This document shows, one piece after another, positions 42,980-52,137 of a stretch of 64,000 bases of DNA. The translations under genes were made by a program, and so were the position numbers. The notes under the pieces are model-generated. The model did not search any database and was not told the DNA's origin. It saw only the letters and a program-made list of their open reading frames with translations. This DNA is from Lachnospiraceae bacterium Zagget2 (lineage in GTDB: Bacteria > Bacillota > Clostridia > Lachnospirales > Lachnospiraceae). The stretch is from positions 23,450 to 87,449 of the forward strand of contig MSHD01000007.1 in NCBI GenBank assembly GCA_001941045.1, written 5' to 3'. Numbering within the stretch: position 1 is the first letter of the stretch; each line of letters begins with the position of its first letter.

Positions 42980-43008
42980 TTGACATTTCACAGTGCCTGT
43001 GGTAAAAT
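42980..43008 (+). promoter_or_regulatory. Putative late promoter upstream of the terminase genes
   Basis: TTGACA (42980-42985), 17 bp, TAAAAT (43003-43008), in the 43-bp region after the late-regulator gene. Confidence 0.75.
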
Positions 43009-43034
43009 CGGTACAATGAAATAGTAGACATTGA

Positions 43035-43065
43035 AGCATCCAGACTATGCGTCGGGTGCTTTTTT
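43035..43065 (+). terminator. Terminator just downstream of the late promoter
   Basis: AGCATCC (43035-43041) pairs with GGGTGCT (43054-43060), followed by six T bases. It lies ~20 bases after the expected start site, so late transcripts must read through it. Confidence 0.7.
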
Positions 43066-43068
43066 ATT

Positions 43069-43138
43069 GTTCCCCGGAAAGGTTTTCTTACATGGAAGCA
43101 TGGTGTCGCTTCCCTGATTCCTTTATTTTCCGGGGAAC
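43069..43138 (+). promoter_or_regulatory. Long leader hairpin before the terminase small subunit
   Basis: GTTCCCCGGAAA (43069-43080) pairs perfectly with TTTCCGGGGAAC (43127-43138); an inner GGAAGC/GCTTCC helix (43094-43099 with 43108-43113) stacks inside. It ends 30 bases before the ATG. Confidence 0.65.
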
Positions 43139-43167
43139 TTTTATGTACAGGAAGAAGGTGTTGCAGA

Positions 43168-43590
43168 ATGAACAGGAGGCAAAAACGATTTTGTGATGAA
43201 TACCTGATTGACTGCAATGCTACGCAAGCGGCAATTCGGGCAGGGTATTCAAAGAAAACAGCGAAACAGATAGGCCAACAAAATTTGACGAAACTTGACT
43301 TGAAAGCTTATATAGACGCTGAACTTGAAAAAATCCATAACAAAAAGACCGCTGATGCACAGGAAGTCATGGAATACCTGACTTCAATCATGAGGGGTGA
43401 ACACAAAGAACAGTGTCTGCAACTTGTTGGTGATGGTGTACAGCAGATCACGGATATTGATGTGGCAGCCAGAGAACGGATAAAAGCTGCTGAACTGATT
43501 GGGAAGCGGTACGGGATTTGGAATGACAAGGTGGGGATTGATATGAACCTCCCGGTATTTTTGGAGGGGGAAGATCAACTTGAAGAATGA
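43168..43590 (+). CDS. terS: Terminase small subunit
   Basis: 140 residues. Begins RRQKRFCDEYLIDCNATQAA, the conserved N-terminal DNA-binding region, followed by IRAGYSKKTAKQIG. It recognises phage DNA for packaging. It is followed by a small gene and terL. Confidence 0.9.
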   Translation: MNRRQKRFCDEYLIDCNATQAAIRAGYSKKTAKQIGQQNLTKLDLKAYIDAELEKIHNKKTADAQEVMEYLTSIMRGEHKEQCLQLVGDGVQQITDIDVAARERIKAAELIGKRYGIWNDKVGIDMNLPVFLEGEDQLEE

Positions 43591-43813
43591 TTTGCGTCGG
43601 CGCAGAAAGCAGCGCCAACGGAGGAAAGAACGGCTGAAAAACCGACCGCCAAAGAGAAGTGTGCAGTATGAATTGATTGATGGGAACTGGTCCTTCTACC
43701 CGGTTGCGGAATGCCGGTGCCACGGCGGCTACCTGACACGGGGGCTTGCAGACACACACAGGTGCATGCAGCGCCACTGTACTGGGTACAGGGTGATGGC
43801 AGATGACGAATGA
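43580..43813 (+). CDS. Small basic cysteine-rich phage protein
   Basis: 77 residues, TTG start 43580 behind GGAGGGGGA; overlaps terS by 11 bases and terL by 11. An arginine-rich N-terminus (NDLRRRRKQRQRRKERLKNR) is followed by a Cys/His set CRCHGG, HRCMQRHC that could bind zinc. Not recognised; may be a packaging accessory or an HNH-like remnant. Confidence 0.6.
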   Translation: MKNDLRRRRKQRQRRKERLKNRPPKRSVQYELIDGNWSFYPVAECRCHGGYLTRGLADTHRCMQRHCTGYRVMADDE

Positions 43814-45155
43814 TGCGATCCGGATCAACCTCCCTTCCGTGGTAGGAAGAGGATACAGGGATTTCTGGAATTTTCGGGGAAGATACCGGGTTGTGAAGGG
43901 CAGCCGCGCGTCTAAAAAATCAAAAACTGCCGCCCTTTGGTTCATCTACAACATGATGAAGTACCAGGAAGCGAACACGCTGGTGATTAGAAAGACCTTC
44001 CGGACACTGAAGGACAGCTGCTTCACGGAGCTGAAATGGGCAGTCCACCGGCTGCAGGTGGACAGGCTCTGGAGGTTCACGGAATCGCCGCTGGAGGCGA
44101 CCTATCTTCCGACCGGCCAGAAGATTTACTTCCGTGGGCTGGATGATCCGCTGAAGGTCACGTCGATTACAGTGGATGTCGGAAGCCTGTGCTGGATGTG
44201 GATCGAGGAATCCTATGAGATCATGAGAGAATCTGATTTTGAAATGCTGGATGAATCTATCCGCGGCGCGGCGCCGGAAGGATTATTCAAACAGATCACC
44301 TTCACGTTCAATCCGTGGAATGAAAAGCACTGGATAAAGCACAGATTCTTTGATGAAGTCACCGGGCATGATTCGGAAGGGAAGCCGATCTATACGCCAC
44401 GGGAAGCTCCCATTTCAGCAGACGGTGAGATCATGGCGATCACCACCAACTATACCTGCAATGAATGGTTGGATAGTGCTGATCTGCGAGTATTTCAGCG
44501 GATGAAGGAGAACAATCCACGGCGGTACAAGGTTGCCGGGCTGGGTGATTGGGGCGTGGTGGAAGGCCTAGTATTTGAAAATTGGACAGAACAGGGTTTT
44601 GAACTGATCAACCGAAAGGACTACCTGCAGCTTGATGAAGCGGCAAAGAAGAAAACGCTGTATGTGGTCCGGGAAGATGTGAAATCTGTGTTCGGCCTGG
44701 ACTTTGGCTATACCAATGACCCAACCGCACTGTTCGCCGGGTTCATTGATTTGAAGAACCGAAAGATTTATGTGTGGGATGAACTATATGAAACCGGCCT
44801 GTCCAACCGAAAGATTTTTGAAAGAATAACAGCTATGGGCTATGGGAAAGAACGGATCACTGCCGATTCTGCAGAACCAAAGTCCATTGATGAACTGAAA
44901 GCTTACGGGCTGCACGTCAAGGGCGCAAAGAAGGGGAAGGATTCCGTCAACAATGGGATCCAGTTCATTCAGGATTTTGAGATCATTGTGCACCCCCGTT
45001 GTGTGAACTACATGACGGAAATCAGCAACTATACCTGGATGCTTGATAAATTCGGGAACAAGCTGAATGTCCCGATTGATGACTTTAACCATCTGATGGA
45101 TGCAATGCGCTATGCAGTTGAACAGCATATCAGCGGCAAAGGATGGATGTATTGA
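43803..45155 (+). CDS. terL: Terminase large subunit (PBSX family)
   Basis: 450 residues. The ATPase part has KGSRASKKSKT as Walker A (about 33-43) and WMWIEESYE as Walker B (about 131-139), with FNPWNEKHW. The nuclease part begins with FGLDFGYTNDPTA (about 303-315) and ends DDFNHLMDAMRY. It packs DNA into the prohead and cuts it. Match to the PBSX/Terminase_3 family is clear. Confidence 0.93.
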   Translation: MTNDAIRINLPSVVGRGYRDFWNFRGRYRVVKGSRASKKSKTAALWFIYNMMKYQEANTLVIRKTFRTLKDSCFTELKWAVHRLQVDRLWRFTESPLEATYLPTGQKIYFRGLDDPLKVTSITVDVGSLCWMWIEESYEIMRESDFEMLDESIRGAAPEGLFKQITFTFNPWNEKHWIKHRFFDEVTGHDSEGKPIYTPREAPISADGEIMAITTNYTCNEWLDSADLRVFQRMKENNPRRYKVAGLGDWGVVEGLVFENWTEQGFELINRKDYLQLDEAAKKKTLYVVREDVKSVFGLDFGYTNDPTALFAGFIDLKNRKIYVWDELYETGLSNRKIFERITAMGYGKERITADSAEPKSIDELKAYGLHVKGAKKGKDSVNNGIQFIQDFEIIVHPRCVNYMTEISNYTWMLDKFGNKLNVPIDDFNHLMDAMRYAVEQHISGKGWMY

Positions 45156-45187
45156 CAGGTGGAATCGTGAAGGGAGGTGGGGTATCA

Positions 45188-46687
45188 ATGCTCACAGTAG
45201 ACGAGATTAAGTTGTTCATAGACGAGGATGACGCTTCGGTGAAGAAGAAGCACGCGAGGGAAGGAGAACGGTACTATGAAGCCGACCATGATATCCGGCG
45301 TTACAGGCTTTTCTACTTCAATGCGGACGGGGACATTGTCGAGGATAAGACGCGGTCCAATGTAAAGATCCCGCATCCTTTCTTCACGGAGCTGGTCGAC
45401 CAGGCTACGCAGTACATCCTTTCCGGCGAAGGGCCGTTTGTAGTATCTGATGATCCTGATCTGCAGAAGGAACTGGATAACTATTTCAACTACAATGATG
45501 ATTTCATATCGGAGCTGTCAGACCTGATTACGGATTGCCAGACAAAGGGATTTGCTTATATGTATGCCCTGAAGGGTGCTGATGACCGGATAAAGTTTGC
45601 CTGTGCAGACTCGCTCGGCGTTGTGGAGGTGGAAGCGCGGTTTGCATCCGACCATAAGGATCACGTGCTGTATTGGTATATTGACCGGATTGATAAGGAT
45701 GGGAACCGGATCAAGAAGATCATGGACTGGGACGACCAGCAGACCTTCTTTTATTTCCAGAAGGATGACGGCGAGATCGAGAAAGACATGAATGAACCGC
45801 TGAATCCCCGCCCGCATGTTGTCTACACCATCGCGGGGGACAGGAATACATACTGCGAGTCGTTCGGCTTCATCCCCTTCTTCCGGCTGGACAACAACAA
45901 GAAGCAGTTCAACAATCTGAAACCAATCAAGGACCTGATCGACGACTATGACATCATGGCGAGTAGCCTGTCCAATAACCTGATAGACTTCGATACACCT
46001 ATCCACGTGGTCAAAGGTTTTGAAGGCGATAACCTGGACGAGCTGCAGCAGAACCTGAAGACAAAGAAGATCGTTGGCGTCGGGGAAGGCGGCGGACTGG
46101 AAGTCCACACGGTTGATGTGCCCTATCAGGCGAGGCAGGCCAAGCTCGACCTGGATGAAAAGAATATTTACAGGTTTGGCATGGGGCTGAATATGTCAGG
46201 CCTGAAAGATACGTCTGCTACTACCAATATGGCGATCAAGGCTGCCTATTCGCTGCTGGATTTGCGGTGCAAGAGGCTGGAAGTCAAGGTCAAGCGCTTC
46301 CTGCGTGAGATCGTGAAGGTCGTTGTGGACGAGATCAACAAGGCAAACGGCACAGATTATCAGGCAGAAAGTGTCTACTTCCAGTTCACGCACGAGATCA
46401 TGAGTAATGAGCAGGAGAATGTGCAGAACGAAAAGACGGAAGCAGAGCGGAAACAGGTAGAGATCAACACGCTGCTGTCCCTTTACAATGTCCTGGGGGA
46501 CGAAACGGTCATCTGCGCGATCTGCGAAGTTATGGATTTGGACTATGATGAAATAAAGGACCAGCTCCCGGAAGACGGGGAAAAGGAGGTCCGGCAGGCA
46601 GAACAGGCTCTGGACCGTGTTGTCCCGGAAGGTGGTGCAGCTGATGACGAAGGCACAGAAGGAAGTGCAGCAGGCACATCTGGATGA
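45188..46687 (+). CDS. Portal protein (SPP1 gp6 family)
   Basis: ATG 45188 follows GGGAGG at correct distance; the longer frame begins inside terL. 499 residues. RYYEADHDIRRYR, KIPHPFFTELVDQATQYILS and FIPFFRLDNNKKQ are typical. It forms the ring through which DNA enters. Overlaps the following head gene by 44 bases. Confidence 0.92.
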   Translation: MLTVDEIKLFIDEDDASVKKKHAREGERYYEADHDIRRYRLFYFNADGDIVEDKTRSNVKIPHPFFTELVDQATQYILSGEGPFVVSDDPDLQKELDNYFNYNDDFISELSDLITDCQTKGFAYMYALKGADDRIKFACADSLGVVEVEARFASDHKDHVLYWYIDRIDKDGNRIKKIMDWDDQQTFFYFQKDDGEIEKDMNEPLNPRPHVVYTIAGDRNTYCESFGFIPFFRLDNNKKQFNNLKPIKDLIDDYDIMASSLSNNLIDFDTPIHVVKGFEGDNLDELQQNLKTKKIVGVGEGGGLEVHTVDVPYQARQAKLDLDEKNIYRFGMGLNMSGLKDTSATTNMAIKAAYSLLDLRCKRLEVKVKRFLREIVKVVVDEINKANGTDYQAESVYFQFTHEIMSNEQENVQNEKTEAERKQVEINTLLSLYNVLGDETVICAICEVMDLDYDEIKDQLPEDGEKEVRQAEQALDRVVPEGGAADDEGTEGSAAGTSG

Positions 46688-48068
46688 AGAAAAGAAGGTC
46701 ATCCAGCAGCTGAAGCGGGTGTATTCCCAGGCGGCGAAGGACTGTGAAGAGAAGATCGCTGCCCTGAATGCCCGGTCAGATATGCAGAACCTGCAGTCTG
46801 TTATCTACCAGAAGCAGTATCAGCAGGCATTGAAGAGCCAGATCGACGGGATACTGGCCACCCTGCAGACAAATGAGTTTGAAACCATCGCGGATTACCT
46901 GGCGGCGAGTTATACGAACGGCTTCACCGGCGCGATGTATGACCTGGCAAAACAGGGGATCCCGGTGATCGTCCCGATCGACCAGAGCAAAGTGGTCAAG
47001 GCGGTTGAGACGGACAGCAAGATTTCTACCACCCTTTACAAGAAGCTGGGTGAGGATGTCGATTACCTGAAGAAGTCCATCAGGGCGGAGCTGTCGCGGG
47101 GGACGGCGAATGGTTCAACATGGCTGGAGATTGCCGCCTATATCGCAAATGGTATGAACAGCCCGCTGAAAAAAGCGATGAACAGGGCTATCCTGATTGC
47201 CAGGACGGAAGGGCACAGGATCCAGCAGGAATCACAGCTTGACGCGCTGCACGATGCCCGCGACAATGGCGCTGACTGTGTGAAACAGTGGGACGCCACG
47301 CTGGATAGCCGGACGCGCCCTGACCATCAGGCGGCGGACGGGCAGCTCCGGGAGCTGGATGAAGATTTCAACGTCGGCGGCGAACGCATGAAAGCACCGG
47401 GCGTTGGCGGTTCTGCACGGAATGTGTGCAATTGCCGCTGTTGCATGCTGCAAAGGGCGAGGTGGGCACTGGATGAAGAGGAACTGAAAACCCTGAAAGA
47501 CCGTGCTAAATACTTTGGGCTGGATAAGACAAAGGATTTTGAGGAGTTTAAGGACAAATATTTGAAAGCAGTTGAAATTAAAACTGATTCAGGTATAATC
47601 AGATTATCAGGGAGTGAAATGTATGCAGTGAACCAGTACGTAGGCTTTCAATCCTATGTGATTAATGAGAAACTGCGGACAGTCGGTGAAACGGCGCTGA
47701 GTGATTCAGAAAAGAAGATAGTGTCTGATCTGGATAAAGCGCTTGAAAAGTTCCCGACATACACAGGAACGGTGACGCGTTCTTTACAGTTTGGTGATTC
47801 GGATGCAGTTGAGGAATTTGTAAGCCAGTTTGAAATAGGGAAATCGTATTCCACAGCTCAATACTTTAGCACAACAAAAAGCGATGAGCTATATAACCCC
47901 GAAGGAGAAGTTCAGATTTTTATCATGGAATCAAAGAGTGGCAGAGATATTTCTTCCGTGAATAAAGATGAGTTAGAAGTCCTTTATGGCAGAAATGAGA
48001 AGTTCATCACTTTGAATAAAACGGAGCAAAATGGAGAGTGGTATATTATCTTGGAGGAAGATAAATGA
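46644..48068 (+). CDS. SPP1 gp7-like head protein fused to an ADP-ribosyltransferase domain
   Basis: Start ATG 46644. 474 residues. Residues ~1-285 form the minor head domain with ARTEGHRIQQES and DSRTRPDHQAADGQL and the terminal NVCNCRC. From about 300, base composition becomes AT-richer and a second domain follows: TGTVTRSLQFG (Arg, about 379), YFSTTKSDELY (Ser-Thr motif, about 409), and DELEVLYGRNEKF (ExE, about 443). This is the R-S-E order of toxin-type mono-ADP-ribosyltransferases. The enzyme may be injected with the DNA and modify host proteins. Confidence 0.85.
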   Translation: MTKAQKEVQQAHLDEEKKVIQQLKRVYSQAAKDCEEKIAALNARSDMQNLQSVIYQKQYQQALKSQIDGILATLQTNEFETIADYLAASYTNGFTGAMYDLAKQGIPVIVPIDQSKVVKAVETDSKISTTLYKKLGEDVDYLKKSIRAELSRGTANGSTWLEIAAYIANGMNSPLKKAMNRAILIARTEGHRIQQESQLDALHDARDNGADCVKQWDATLDSRTRPDHQAADGQLRELDEDFNVGGERMKAPGVGGSARNVCNCRCCMLQRARWALDEEELKTLKDRAKYFGLDKTKDFEEFKDKYLKAVEIKTDSGIIRLSGSEMYAVNQYVGFQSYVINEKLRTVGETALSDSEKKIVSDLDKALEKFPTYTGTVTRSLQFGDSDAVEEFVSQFEIGKSYSTAQYFSTTKSDELYNPEGEVQIFIMESKSGRDISSVNKDELEVLYGRNEKFITLNKTEQNGEWYIILEEDK

Positions 48069-48310
48069 AAGAACCAGATTATGCTGAAGAACGAAGGAAG
48101 CGGCTTACACAGATGATTACTTTTAAACCGGTTGGTGAAAAGCGAGAATTCACAGAAGAGGAAAAGAAAAGGAACGATGAGCTTATGGAACAGGCTTTGC
48201 GGGAATCCGGTGTAATTAAACCAGATGAAGACTGGGTAAAGGTTGGTATGAATGGTGATACCCCTGTGTATGAAACTGTGAAAAGAAGTACCAATAATGG
48301 TAAGGAATGA
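48065..48310 (+). CDS. Small protein following the ADP-ribosyltransferase domain
   Basis: 81 residues; ATG overlaps the previous stop. Very charged and helical (EEKKRNDELMEQALRESGVI). AT-rich like the transferase domain and unlike the head genes around it. Not recognised. An immunity or accessory role to the fused enzyme is possible. Confidence 0.65.
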   Translation: MKEPDYAEERRKRLTQMITFKPVGEKREFTEEEKKRNDELMEQALRESGVIKPDEDWVKVGMNGDTPVYETVKRSTNNGKE

Positions 48311-48512
48311 TTATCAGGTGAAGTGGGCGAATGAAAAGTTGCTGACAGCTATGAAGCTGTATGAATCAACCTTTGGCGATGGCTTTCCGCTGATGTGTTT
48401 CAGCGATAAGTCCCCGGAAAAGGCTGTTCAAATTATCAATGAATGTGTTGAACAGAAAAAGGATGTCTATGATCTGGGCTATTTGTTCGGTGATGTGGAT
48501 ATCCAGTATTGA
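48297..48512 (+). CDS. Small protein of the ADP-ribosyltransferase cassette
   Basis: 71 residues overlapping the previous gene by 14 bases. Aromatic and mixed helical (QVKWANEKLLTAMKLYESTF). Followed by two hairpins. Not recognised; it shares codon style with the previous small gene and may act with it. Confidence 0.6.
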   Translation: MVRNDYQVKWANEKLLTAMKLYESTFGDGFPLMCFSDKSPEKAVQIINECVEQKKDVYDLGYLFGDVDIQY

Positions 48513-48521
48513 AACAGAGAT

Positions 48522-48572
48522 AACCGTGTTGATCACGGTTGAAAGGCACTTCCGAACAGGGGGTGCTTTTTA
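48522..48572 (+). terminator. Hairpin pair closing the ART cassette
   Basis: AACCGTG/CACGGTT (48522-48540) is followed by an AAGGCAC...GTGCTTTTT stem with T-tract (48542-48571). They separate the cassette from the scaffold and capsid genes. A GCCACCCGGGTGGC palindrome (48680-48693) lies further on, before the scaffold gene; the gap 48513-48723 holds no gene. Confidence 0.6.
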
Positions 48573-48723
48573 ATTTGAGTATTTAAGGGCTTGCGATATG
48601 CACAGCTCTTTTATATTGCCCGAAATACGGTAATGGCATGAAAACTATTCCGGAAATATGTCAGGCCGGACAGATAACGGCCACCCGGGTGGCACGCAGC
48701 CACAGGGAGAAGGGAGAAACAAC

Positions 48724-49377
48724 ATGAAGCTCGAAGAACTGTTAGGTGAGGAACTGTACAGGCAGGTACAGGAGAAGATTGACGCGGCGAACGCCGGGCA
48801 GGAAGATAAGCTGAAGCACATCCGCTATGCAGACCTGTCCGAGGGCGGTTATGTATCGAAAGGGAAGTTTGATGATTTGCAGACCGACCTGACCGGGAAA
48901 TCGGCTGAACTGGAAAAAGCAAACGGCCTGATTGAGCAGCTGAAGAAGGATGCGGGGAAGGATTCCGAGCTGCAGGCAAAGATCACGGCTTACGAGCAGG
49001 AGATCACAGAACTGAAAGCGGAAAACACGGCCCTGAAAACCGACAATGCACTGAAATTCGCCCTGAAGGATGCCGGCGCCGCGGATATTGATTACCTTGT
49101 GTTCAAGGCGAAGGAGAAAGGCGAAATCAAGCTGGACGATGACGGGAAGATCAAGGGGATCGACGGCCTCATCGCAGGGCTGAAAACGCAGCATCCGACG
49201 CAGTTTGCTTCTCCTGACGGGAACGGTCGCAAGATGATTGACGAACATGAGCTTCCGGGCAGTAAAGGGGAAAAGGCTGTCACGAAGGAGAAATTTCTCC
49301 AGATGGGTTATGCGGAGCGTGTTCGGTTCAAGGATGAAAACCCGGAACTTTATAAACAGTATACCAACAGAAAATAA
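48724..49377 (+). CDS. Phage scaffolding protein (GP20 family)
   Basis: 217 residues from ATG 48724 (a GGGAGA site upstream); an upstream in-frame ATG has no site. A long coiled coil (about 65-125) with KLEELLGEELYRQVQ at the start and KEKFLQMGYAERVRFK near the end, typical of GP20-type scaffolds that template capsid assembly. Confidence 0.88.
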   Translation: MKLEELLGEELYRQVQEKIDAANAGQEDKLKHIRYADLSEGGYVSKGKFDDLQTDLTGKSAELEKANGLIEQLKKDAGKDSELQAKITAYEQEITELKAENTALKTDNALKFALKDAGAADIDYLVFKAKEKGEIKLDDDGKIKGIDGLIAGLKTQHPTQFASPDGNGRKMIDEHELPGSKGEKAVTKEKFLQMGYAERVRFKDENPELYKQYTNRK

Positions 49378-49398
49378 GAAAGGCAGAGGTGAAAAATC

Positions 49399-50403
49399 AT
49401 GGCAAGAACTGGTAATTTTGGCGGCTTTGAGTTTGACGAGGAAGTGTTTGCCGACATGATGGCTGAGGAAGATTACTTCCGGACGCCTGTAATCGCTTCC
49501 GGCATTGTCGCCCAGGACGATACGATTATGGATCTGATCGGCGAGAAGGGCAACGTCGCTTCCATCCCGATCTATAAGCCGCTCTCCATCTATGAGGACG
49601 GCATGGAGGCGCTGAATAACGATGGCGTGAATAACAACACCCCGGTCACGGTGTCGGGCAGCAAGCAGACCTGCATGCTGATCCAGAGGATGAAGGCGTT
49701 TAAGACGCAGGATTTTACGAAGGAACTGACCGGTGCGGATCCGCTGACCCACATCAAGAATAAAATCGCCGGCTATTACAGCCAGGTGTGGGAGCGGGAG
49801 CTGCTGAATATCGCGAAGACGGTCACGTCCATCGAGGCGCTCAAGGATGCCCATGTCCTTGATCTGACTGACAAGGACGACCTAGCCACGGCGGAGATGC
49901 TGATCGACGCGGAGCAGAGTGCGCTCGGCGACATGGCCGGCGGGCTTGGCCTGATCGTGATGCACTCGATGATCTACGCTGCATATAAGAAGCTGGATCT
50001 GGTCGAGTTTGAGAAGTATGTGACGCAGGGTGCGATCAAGCAGGACATTGAGCTTCCGACTATCGGTGGCAAGTATGTCCTGGTAACGGATTACAATACG
50101 CTGGACAATGGCGTCTATAATACCTTCCTGTTCGGCGAGGGCGCATTCCGTTCCTGCGACAAGAAAAACTACTCGAAGCAGTATTACACGGACTATGATC
50201 CGGAGACGAATGCGGGTATTGAGAAGTTCTACACGAAGCAGGGCAAGGTGCTGCATCCGAACGGGCTGTCCCTTGCGGTGGACAGCATCGCGGGCGAGTC
50301 CCCGACGTTCGCTGAGCTTGGTACTTCCGACAACTGGTCGCTGAAGTACAACACCAAAAATGTGAAGATCGGCCTGATCCAGACGGGTACTGCTACCGCG
50401 TAA
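49399..50403 (+). CDS. Major capsid protein
   Basis: 334 residues, right after the scaffold. LTDKDDLATAEMLIDAEQ, GLGLIVMHSMIYAAYKK and the C-terminal NWSLKYNTKNVKIGLIQTG are characteristic of P22-coat-like major head proteins of Gram-positive phages. Strong AGGTG site; highest-expression codon style of the head genes. Confidence 0.88.
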   Translation: MARTGNFGGFEFDEEVFADMMAEEDYFRTPVIASGIVAQDDTIMDLIGEKGNVASIPIYKPLSIYEDGMEALNNDGVNNNTPVTVSGSKQTCMLIQRMKAFKTQDFTKELTGADPLTHIKNKIAGYYSQVWERELLNIAKTVTSIEALKDAHVLDLTDKDDLATAEMLIDAEQSALGDMAGGLGLIVMHSMIYAAYKKLDLVEFEKYVTQGAIKQDIELPTIGGKYVLVTDYNTLDNGVYNTFLFGEGAFRSCDKKNYSKQYYTDYDPETNAGIEKFYTKQGKVLHPNGLSLAVDSIAGESPTFAELGTSDNWSLKYNTKNVKIGLIQTGTATA

Positions 50404-50425
50404 GCGGCGAAAAGGAGGTGTTCTT

Positions 50426-50953
50426 ATGATCGTGAGTGTTGAAACACTGGCTTCGCTGTCGGAATTCGCCGATACTGACGAAGACATGCTGAAAAGGAAG
50501 CTGCTGGCAGTGGAAAGCCTGATCAGGTCCTACACCAACAACAATTTCCAGAACCGGCATATCCGCTTTGAAGGATACAGCGAGGGTAGTCAGGTTTTCG
50601 GGACATCTCCATATCTGAAAGCAGGTGATACGGTACAGATCACGAAGTCCGATGTGAATGATGGGCTTTATGTTCTTACGGCGGTTGATGAGGAATCTGT
50701 TACGGTGGACGGGGAGCTGTTCACCGTACCGCTGAACCGTGTGACAAAGGTCGAATACCCGGCAGTGATTCAGGAAGGCGTGATCAATCTGCTGATGTGG
50801 GAAGTGGAGAACCGGCAGAATGTCGGTGTCAAGCAGGAAACACTTTCCCGGAACAGCGTCACTTATTATGACCAGGATTCCAACAACACGGTGATGGGCT
50901 ATCCGGTGGCGCTGCTGGGCTTCCTGCGTCCGTTCATGAAAGCGAGGTTTTGA
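50426..50953 (+). CDS. Head-tail connector protein (gp6/gp15-like)
   Basis: 175 residues behind AAAGGAGG. The N-terminal helical bundle (ETLASLSEFADTDEDMLKRK, then VESLIRSYTNNNF) matches DNA-packaging adaptor proteins. Follows the capsid gene in standard order. Confidence 0.75.
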   Translation: MIVSVETLASLSEFADTDEDMLKRKLLAVESLIRSYTNNNFQNRHIRFEGYSEGSQVFGTSPYLKAGDTVQITKSDVNDGLYVLTAVDEESVTVDGELFTVPLNRVTKVEYPAVIQEGVINLLMWEVENRQNVGVKQETLSRNSVTYYDQDSNNTVMGYPVALLGFLRPFMKARF

Positions 50954-50955
50954 AC

Positions 50956-51303
50956 GTGAAGAAGATTGGCGGGAATACGGCGGCGGTCTTTCAGACTAAA
51001 GTGGTGACGAAGAATGCGATTGGCGAAGGCGTTTCGGTATGGGCGGACACGCTGGCTGTGAAAGGGTGGCTTGACCTGTCAGGCGGCGACTCGAAGCATA
51101 CCACGTTCAACGCGAAGATTCAGGAATCCACGCATGTCTGGCTGATGGATTACCAGGCGCTCCCGGACACAGTCACGGAGGAAACAGCACAGATGGTGAT
51201 CGACGGGAAAACTTATGAGGTGCTGCTGATTGATGATCCTATGGGGATGCATGAACATTTTGAAGTCTTTTTGAAATATACGGGTGGTCAGAATGTCGGT
51301 TGA
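50956..51303 (+). CDS. Head closure protein
   Basis: 115 residues from GTG 50956, the second of two near starts. A small beta-barrel pattern (KGWLDLSGGDSKHTTFNAKI, ESTHVWLMDYQ, GKTYEVLLIDDPM) as in SPP1 gp16-type stoppers. Position between adaptor and gp10-like genes supports this. Confidence 0.7.
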   Translation: MKKIGGNTAAVFQTKVVTKNAIGEGVSVWADTLAVKGWLDLSGGDSKHTTFNAKIQESTHVWLMDYQALPDTVTEETAQMVIDGKTYEVLLIDDPMGMHEHFEVFLKYTGGQNVG

Positions 51304-51751
51304 ATTCACAGACAATACCATGAGGGTCAGGGAACAGATGGCGGCTGCCGTTCATTCCTTCCTGTATGAGGCAGGCGGGGAGCTGCAGTCGCAGGTCATT
51401 CGGAACAGCCGGACGGACACAGGGCAGACAAAAGGTTCCTACAAATATGTTGTGGACAAGGGAACCAATGAGGCAACAGTCTATGTCGGAAGTGAGCTCG
51501 ATAATGCAATATGGGAAGAATTCGGTACCGGCGAATATGCCCTGAATGGCGATGGGCGTAAGGGTGGCTGGTATATTCCGGAAGCCAGGCTCAGCGCCAA
51601 GGCAAAAAGCCGTATGAAGAAGGTCATCGTGAAGGGCAAAGTGTATTATTACACAAAAGGCAAAAAGCCGAACAGGCCGATATATAACGCATTCAATTCC
51701 ATGAAGGACAGGCTGAAGAAGCGTCTTCAGGAAGTCCAGAATCAGATGTGA
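51293..51751 (+). CDS. HK97 gp10-like tail-joining protein
   Basis: 152 residues from ATG 51293. TDTGQTKGSYKYVV and EEFGTGEYALNGDGR are the HK97-gp10 motifs. Overlaps the closure gene by 11 bases. Confidence 0.8.
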   Translation: MSVEFTDNTMRVREQMAAAVHSFLYEAGGELQSQVIRNSRTDTGQTKGSYKYVVDKGTNEATVYVGSELDNAIWEEFGTGEYALNGDGRKGGWYIPEARLSAKAKSRMKKVIVKGKVYYYTKGKKPNRPIYNAFNSMKDRLKKRLQEVQNQM

Positions 51752-51762
51752 GGGAGAATGTC

Positions 51763-52134
51763 ATGGTCAGTATTTTAGATTTTATCAGTGAGAAGCTGGA
51801 AGAGGCCGAAATCCCCTATGAATTTGGGGAATGGACGCAGCCGGTGTCCTATCCGTATTTTGTCGGTTCATTTGATGAAACGGATTTCCGGTATGAGGAT
51901 AACTGTACGGCCGGGACATTTACGCTCGATGGATGGGCGCGAGGTGGCGGCGCGCAGCTTGCCCTTGCGGAAGTATCGGATACAGTAAAAAAAGTGTTTG
52001 CGAACCTGCAGGAAGTCCGGGACAACCGGTCATTTTTTGTGCGGTTCGGCGGATCCCAGCCTGTCCCGTCAGGGGAAGAGGGGCTGTATAAGGTAACGAT
52101 TACATTATTCACCAGTGAATGGGAAGGAGAGTAA
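51763..52134 (+). CDS. Tail terminator (tail completion) protein
   Basis: 123 residues from ATG 51763 (AGGGAG upstream). YPYFVGSFDETDFRYEDN and GLYKVTITLFTSEWEG fit the tail-terminator fold that caps the tail tube. Order before the tube gene is standard. Confidence 0.7.
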   Translation: MVSILDFISEKLEEAEIPYEFGEWTQPVSYPYFVGSFDETDFRYEDNCTAGTFTLDGWARGGGAQLALAEVSDTVKKVFANLQEVRDNRSFFVRFGGSQPVPSGEEGLYKVTITLFTSEWEGE

Positions 52135-52137
52135 AAA

